Assembly: GCA_000827265.1 (NCBI GenBank)
Contig: KN834753.1
Coordinates: 526,686-590,685 of the forward strand
DNA length: 64,000 nt
From: Collybiopsis luxurians FD-317 M1
Taxonomy: Eukaryota; Basidiomycota; Agaricomycetes; Agaricales; Omphalotaceae
Direction of reading: 5' to 3'
Of the stretch, positions 58,181 through 64,000 are shown one piece after another. The notes under the pieces were generated by a model, which saw only the letters and a list, made by a program, of their open reading frames with translations, ran no database searches and was not told the DNA's origin. Both the position numbers and the translations under genes were made by a program. Within the stretch, counting starts at the first letter, position 1, and the number at the start of each line of letters is the position of its first letter.

Positions 58181-59540
58181 ATGGCCCCGAGATCGTGAGT
58201 AGTATTCCCAATGATTTCCCATTAATTGCTAACAAATAGTTTTCAGTTTCAGAATCGTTGTCCTACCCGGTGATGGAATCGGTATTCATCTTTCAAAGCA
58301 AACTGAAAGATCTCCTTGATTTAAATATCACACAGGACCTGAAGTCGTAGCTGAAGCTACAAAAGTACTTGAGGCAGTCAACTCTCTATCCTCAGACTTT
58401 GAACTCAAATTAGAAAAACGCATATTCGGAGGAGCTGCCATAGAGGAAGTTGGTGAACCTCTACCTCCTTCGACCCTACAGGCGTGTCAGGAAGCCGATG
58501 CCATCCTTATGGGTCAGTATTATCTCTCCGATTCCCAGATTTACTCATAAGACGCGTCATTAGGCTCAATTGGCGGTCCTAAATGGGGTGTAGACGCTAA
58601 AATCAGACCGGAACCTGGCCTCCTCAAACTCCGCAAAACTCTCGGTCTCTACGCCAATATACGCCCTGCCAACTTTGCGTCGGAAGCTCTTCTCGAATAT
58701 ACCCCCCTCAGACCGGAAGTCGCTCGAGGCTTCGACATGGTTGTCGTTCGTGAGCTTATCGGAGGTCTCTACTTTGGCACTCGCAAAGAAGCCAATGTTG
58801 AACCAGACCTTGGGACTGCTTGGGATAACATGATTTACAGCGAAGCTGAAATTCAGCGGATCACCAGAGTCGCTGCTAAGATCGCTCTCACCGCAAATCC
58901 ACCAATGGAAATCCACTCGATCGATAAAGCCAACGTGTTGGCTTGCTCCCGATTATGGAGGAAAACTGTCAGCGAGACCCTGACAAAAGAGTACCCCCAG
59001 ATAAAGTTTGATCATCAACTGGTCGATTCCACCGCCATGGTCATGGTAGCTAACCCGAAAAAGCTGAACGGTGTTATTCTTACTGAAAACCTTTTCGGCG
59101 ACATGTGTGTTTACCATTACATCTATTTTTTACTGCTTGCTGATGATCTTTTTTGAAGTCTTTCTGATCAATCTAGTGTTATTCCTGGTTCCCTGGGTCT
59201 TCTGCCTTCGGCTTCCCTCGCCGGAGCACCTTCAACTGCCTCTGCCAACCCTGACTTCAAACCTACTTTGGGTCTTTATGAACCTATTCACGGCTCCGCT
59301 CCAGATATCGCTGGTCAAGGAATCGCCAACCCCATCGGTACGATCCTTAGCGCCGCTATGCTCCTACGCTATTCTCTCGGCCTCGACAAGCCTGCAGTGG
59401 CTATTGAATCTGCCGTACGCAAAGCTCTTGACTTGACTTCTGCCGGTGGATACGGCCTCCGAACAAAGGATCTTGGTGGAAATGTCGGAACGAAGGAGTT
59501 CGGAGACAAGGTCGTGGAGGCTCTCAAAGAATTCCTATAG
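58181..59540 (+). CDS. LEU2: 3-isopropylmalate dehydrogenase
   Basis: Oxidises and decarboxylates 3-isopropylmalate to 2-ketoisocaproate in leucine biosynthesis, using NAD. Exons 58181-58194, 58253-58281, 58336-58512, 58564-59104 and 59159-59540; 380 residues, the usual size. Family blocks: [75 protein letters not shown] (the Mg-binding Asp pair) and [19 protein letters not shown]. The acceptor of the last exon must be GAAG at 59158, which gives LSDQSS; the usual residues are LSDEAS. No targeting peptide, so likely cytosolic. Confidence 0.96.
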
Positions 59541-60500
59541 ATGTGAGGATATTTTAAAAATAAATTACGCGTTAGAGGAATTAACAGCGAAATGATTAAA
59601 TAAAACAGCGTGCAATGACAAATGACCTTTCTTTTAGAGAAGGTACATAGTAAATGACTTCTTTAGGATCCATGCTGGATTGGAAACTTGAGAGCGCCTC
59701 ATGAGGCGACATTGATTTTGCTCAAAGCATTTTGGAGGGCGCTACACAAATAGGTGATCATAAATACCACACGTCGGCCACCTACGAACGTATGACCCTA
59801 CTTTGTTTCTGTCGTTGCCAAACTACTGAGTGTAAAGTGTGCCAAAACTTGAGATTGCAGCCAGAGGCGCGTATGTTCATAACAGTCGGTAAGCTTGCCA
59901 GGGAGAAGCACCAAGAAAAGGACGAAGATGCTTCTAATCTAAATCAAGAGAATTATTTGTCGCGTACCCAGACAGCATTCCAGGTACACAGCGACCATTA
60001 GAAAAACTTCAAACGTTGACAATTACGCGACGTGCAGCGCGTCGGACAATTCTCAGCACGTGTACGTCCCCGCGCACGGACCACCTCAAAATTTTATAAA
60101 AACGCGTCTCCTCCATAATGGTTTCTTTAGAACATACTCATCAGGATCTTTTTATAGAAACTGACCGAGTCTCGCATTTTTACAAATGCCACTTCTTCAA
60201 ATCCAGTCGATGACTTTCACGCTCTCTCCTCATACTGAGAACATGGCTCTCCCAGCGGGGGTTTCGAGGACGTTTGGATAGTTCTCTGGGTCCTCGTCAG
60301 AGCGACTCGGAAGACCTGCCAGGGAGACGAGCGTTTGTCTGATGGATTCTTTTCTATTTTACTGTATGCACGTAGTTTAGAAATGAAATTTGTTGATTCA
60401 GAGATGTTTGAAATGAGGCGTGTTTTAAGTTGTTGCGGGTTTCTTTGATTTTAAACCCTACGGATATGATACAAGAAACCTTACATTATCTTATTCAAGG
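59541..60500. other. Intergenic, no supported gene
   Basis: Contains a TATA-like TTTTATAAAAA near 60095 followed by no recognisable reading frame. Frame 59732-60001 has no motif. Confidence 0.45.
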
Positions 60501-61811
60501 CTAGTCTACCCAAACAGATCCAGCGCAGCAGTTTGTCCCGGTGATACTATTGGACGAGGTCATAGTCATACTTGCGGAGATTTTCCAAAGACTTACTTGA
60601 CACGAGCAAGCTCAACTAATTGTTGCCCATCACTTGTCAGGTTATACAAAGCAACAAAGTCCTCATCCTGATCTGTCAAAATAAGCATGTTATCGTTGGA
60701 CGGCGAGGTCGACAAGATATTTGATGTTCCGCCTCCTGACGGCGTAGGAACAATGAAGGATCCATTGGGGTTCACAATATCTCCATCGCTCGTCAGGGCC
60801 CAGGCAGCAATGAATCCTGTAAAACTATTTTGCCGTGAACGAGTGGATGCATAGAGCGTAGTTCCGGATGACGAAAGGGCTATTTCATCACCCCAATAGA
60901 GCGACGCGTTACTAGGAGTCAAGCCAAAAGGAGTGATAGGGAGCGACAAATTTGTGTAATCCAATGCTCCTGTTGACGCGTCCAGAGAAAATTGGTCGAC
61001 GCGCAGTCCTTCCTCATCTATAAGATAGAGGAAATGGGCTGTGGGATCGATCACTGCATGGCGAGGGCCGGCACCGGAGATACTAGGGGAAGTTGTATTG
61101 ATTTGTTTAAAAGGATGAACGGTGAAAGTGTGAACCAGGTTCCCTCCGAGATCCTTGAGAGGAGCATTAGGAATTCGGAAATTAACGGAAGCGCTAAATA
61201 TAATACCATGATGTACATGTACTTTGAATCAGGTGTATTCGCGAATCCGTGTAAAGTCGCGCCTTCCTCGAACTGAATGCCTTGAATATGGTCGTCAAAT
61301 GACCCATCTTCTTTGACGGACCAGATGTCTCCGCACGGGTTCACAAAGTCTACGCCGTAGAAATGACCCTCGAAGAATTGGTTTCCAATTGGTTTAGTGC
61401 CGCAAGAAGCTACTGTGTTGAGGAGCCGCGGGGTGAAGTCATCTTGTAGTGCATATGCAGCATAAGTACGTTGCCCAGCTATAGGGTTGGACCATCCCGA
61501 AGCATAGATCACTCTGCGATTGCTCTGGCCAATTCTCAAGTCACGCAAAACTCAGTAAGGCGACAACGTACGTCAAATGAAAGCCACGGATGTGCAGCAG
61601 CCGCATTGGTGGTATTGAGCAGCCGTAACGTCCCAGCGTCAGTGTCGACTTCAAAAGTGTAAAGGAAGCCATCTCCGACGAATTGAGTACCGTCAAGCAT
61701 GAGGGTCACATTGTAATTGGTTCCAAAATTTCCGACCAAAACATGGTGGATTTTTGCGGCAACGGAAGTGAGCAAAAAGCTCAAGGTGCAACAGAATTTG
61801 AGGAGGTTCAT
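60501..61811 (-). CDS. Secreted lactonase/carboxymuconate cyclase-like beta-propeller protein
   Basis: Exons in coding order: 61811-61572, 61524-61207, 61153-60597, 60546-60501; 386 residues. A signal peptide (MNLLKFCCTLSFLLTSVAA) is followed by a seven-bladed-propeller sequence of the lactonase family (3-carboxy-cis,cis-muconate cyclase type): HHVLVGNFGTN, HPWLSFD, VIYASGWSNP, then GPRHAVIDPTAHFLYLIDEE and the C-terminal ILTDQDEDFVALYNL. Such enzymes open or close muconolactones from aromatic breakdown. Several Asn-x-Ser/Thr sites fit secretion. Whether this member has that activity or another carbohydrate/lactone role cannot be told. The last exon adds ITGTNCCAAGSVWVD. Confidence 0.8.
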
Positions 61812-62625
61812 GCTCTGGGTCAGAGGGAATACGAGAAGGTAACTCTGCGTACTTTATAAATATCTTTCGCTGGTGATCACAAGGTCATAGCAGGAGTCGC
61901 GTAAATGTTGGGGCGCGTGGACCAGGCGCGAGCAGTAGTGGAGAGGTGACGACCCGATGAGGGTGGATGCAGTTGCATGGATTGGAATGATTCAATAGGT
62001 GATTGTACGACAAAGCAAATGCAGTGTCTGCGCTCTTTGACCATTAATAAACATCCGAAAGTTCAGTGAGCTGTGAGATCTGCCTGCAACGATTAGAAAA
62101 CAGATTTTTATACACGCTGCGCGACGAGACAGAAAATTGAAGACAGAGTAGGACCCGCAGACGCCAATCGAGTATACAGCTCGCCAATACATGAATCAGG
62201 ACTATTTCTGCCGAAATTGTCTTGAGGCCTGACTGTGAGGTTGGGTTGCATTAAACGGGGATGTTGAAGAAGGAAAACCTGAGGAAAGACAAAAGTTGAG
62301 AAAATGTATAAACGCCGGCGACCACTGTGCCCTCCCGACGAGTCAGCACGCGTTTTTGTCGAGTTCATGAGCCTTACATTGAGATAAGTATTACATACAT
62401 TGTTCCGAGTCGTTGAGAAGTACATCAGCGCTCGCTAAATTCGGGCCAGACTGAGAATCGTCCCATACACGTTTTGAATGGCCAATTTGCCTTTATCACA
62501 TCTATACGATCGAGCTACGGGTAAAAAGTACAGTTCACAGTCCTCTGGAACGAAAATAAAGGTAACACAGGAAAAAGTCCGTCCGTTTACAGCCCTGTTC
62601 ATTTTTTTCATCGCCTTTTCTAGCC
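61812..62625. other. Intergenic, no supported gene
   Basis: Upstream of the lactonase-like gene and 3' of the branching-enzyme gene. Only short unsupported frames. Confidence 0.45.
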
Positions 62626-64000
62626 TTATTTCGCCAACGCAAGAACAAGCGCAGTCCTCGAGGGGATATATACCTGCACGCATTGACCTAAAAATCTAGT
62701 TTATAACATGCATAGGCGCCACTTACCTGCAAGAAGTTCTTCCTCCCATTCCACTCTAACGGAGTAGTGAAATACTGCCCTCCAGGCTTCACATTACCGA
62801 AACCTCCGAATCGAGGCTCGTCGGTTGTCAAAACAGCCGTATACTCTCCAGCTGTTTCGACACCGACTCGGTAATCCGTGTAGCTCTGAGTAGGGTGGAA
62901 GTTGAAGACGAATAGCACACCAGCACGCTCGTAAACCAAGACTTTGTCGACGTCGTGTTTGAGGGACACATAGGCCTAGTTCAAGTTTCGTGAGATGGAA
63001 AAAGAAGATGTCAAAACGCAATAATACCTGAGGAGCACAGAGCCACTTTTTCTGCTCCTCGAGGTAGTTCATAGCAGCGTCAAAGTTGTTGAGATACTTG
63101 TAGCGAAGGAGAGGGTCATCTACAACGTTCCATTGACGGCGAGCATAGTGAAAGGAGTTGTTATTCCCAGCACGGGGAAAGTCAAGCCACTAGCAGAAAG
63201 TTAGTTTGACTTGTGAGATTTGTTTGTCATGTCTCCTACCTCGGGATGTCCAAACTCATTTCCTTCAAAGTTCAAGTAGCCTTCACCGCCCATAGACTGG
63301 GTAAGCAGACTGTGGTAGAGTTCAATAATTGTCCTGCAGGAACATATGTTAACGTACCGAATCATCTTGTGGAGAGATAGTCCACGAGCGATTACTGAAG
63401 TCATCTCTGTCAAATCGGACATGTGTGTGTCTAATGAAGGAGTCAGAGTTACCCTCAATGTCAGAATAGGAAACTTACACATTTCCTTGTCCATGAGCCA
63501 GAACGCAATGGTTTTGTCTCCCACTAATGCCTGGTCATGGCTCTCGCAGTATGCGATACTCTTCTCACCGTGTCGCCTGTTAGTGAGGGTATGAACAATG
63601 TTTCCAATATCCCACTCTTCGTCAGACTTGTGCTTGAGCAGCTTGATCCACATATCAGGAATGGCCATCGATAGACGGTAGTCAAATCCGACGCCGCCCT
63701 TGTCAGTGGGGATACACAACAGGGGCATACCAGATACGTCTTCGGCGACGGTGATAACAAATGGGTACAACGCATGCATCGCGTCATTTGCCTGGATACA
63801 ATGTTGAGCGCGCAAACTTCCAGATCAAGAACAGCCATACGGACCAGCATAAGATACACGATTGCCTCCAAGTCCGCAGAATCGCCAAAATATTCATGAT
63901 AGCCACCGGAGAAGCCTGTGCCGATACCGTGGTGCTTGTACATCATACTCGTCACTCCATCGAACCGGAATCCATCGAATGAATATTCTTCCATCCAAAA
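62626..64000 (-). CDS. GLC3: 1,4-alpha-glucan (glycogen) branching enzyme, C-terminal part
   Basis: Makes the alpha-1,6 branches of glycogen. Exons in coding order: >64000-63845, 63791-63479, 63430-63358, 63309-63240, 63189-63028, 62975-62727, 62673-62626; 356 residues are visible and the 5' half is outside. GH13 motifs: [13 protein letters not shown] (nucleophile Asp), [14 protein letters not shown] (acid/base Glu) and [18 protein letters not shown] (stabilising Asp). Then come [19 protein letters not shown] and the C-terminal all-beta domain ending [15 protein letters not shown]. The intron at 63431-63478 (48 nt) is in frame without a stop. Removing it gives [19 protein letters not shown], the family sequence. 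Confidence 0.95.

Noticed and set aside
59732..60001. Open frame downstream of LEU2
   Set aside because: No motif, no promoter-like context and no splice pattern; it looks like a chance frame.
1..64000. CRISPR arrays, insertion sequences, terminal repeats or a biosynthetic cluster
   Set aside because: No direct-repeat arrays, transposase-like frames or long inverted repeats were seen by eye. Neighbouring genes belong to unrelated pathways.

Overview
This is nuclear DNA of a filamentous basidiomycete, most likely a mushroom-forming Agaricomycete. Almost every gene is cut by many short introns (mostly 47-65 nt, GT-AG). The gene set includes a class I hydrophobin, a KRE6/SKN1-type glucan-synthesis protein, a secreted endopolygalacturonase and large F-box/leucine-rich proteins. 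No plasmid, phage, CRISPR or insertion-sequence structure was seen. Genes were rebuilt exon by exon by reading splice sites and checking phase, so coordinates are read from the sequence, while functions come from family resemblance recalled without a database search.

Left part (1-15 kb): C-terminus of mismatch-repair MLH3, an Rtc3-type SBDS-domain protein with a 4-nt exon, a hydrophobin, an AFG1/LACE1 mitochondrial ATPase, a free-standing DUF2156 aminoacyl-transferase-like protein, an acetate/ammonium-type transporter (GPR1/FUN34/yaaH), eIF3f and urease accessory UreF. Middle (15-33 kb): a long disordered repeat protein, an orphan acidic protein, a membrane-anchored SDR, an F-box protein, a GH28 endopolygalacturonase with sixteen exons and a CASTOR/GATS-like ACT-domain protein.

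Right part (33-64 kb): haspin kinase carrying a histone H3-like ARTKQ stretch, an 18-exon KRE6/SKN1 protein, a ubiquitin-specific protease, a C2H2 zinc-finger protein with a damaged finger, an F-box protein, two poorly known ORFs, a second copy of the F-box/LRR family with a frame break, GINS subunit PSF2, an intron-containing tRNA-Asp(GTC), a YVC1-type vacuolar TRP channel with a frame break, ARPC3, NOB1, LEU2, a secreted lactonase/carboxymuconate-cyclase-like protein and the C-terminal half of glycogen branching enzyme, which runs off the right edge.

Most genes are unrelated housekeeping or cell-wall genes. No gene cluster or coherent new system is visible. The best leads are the H3-tail mimic in haspin, the DUF2156 protein with a bZIP-site cluster in its promoter, the micro-exons, the stop-free in-frame introns, and three indel-like breaks between 43.8 and 54.9 kb that may be assembly errors or real decay.
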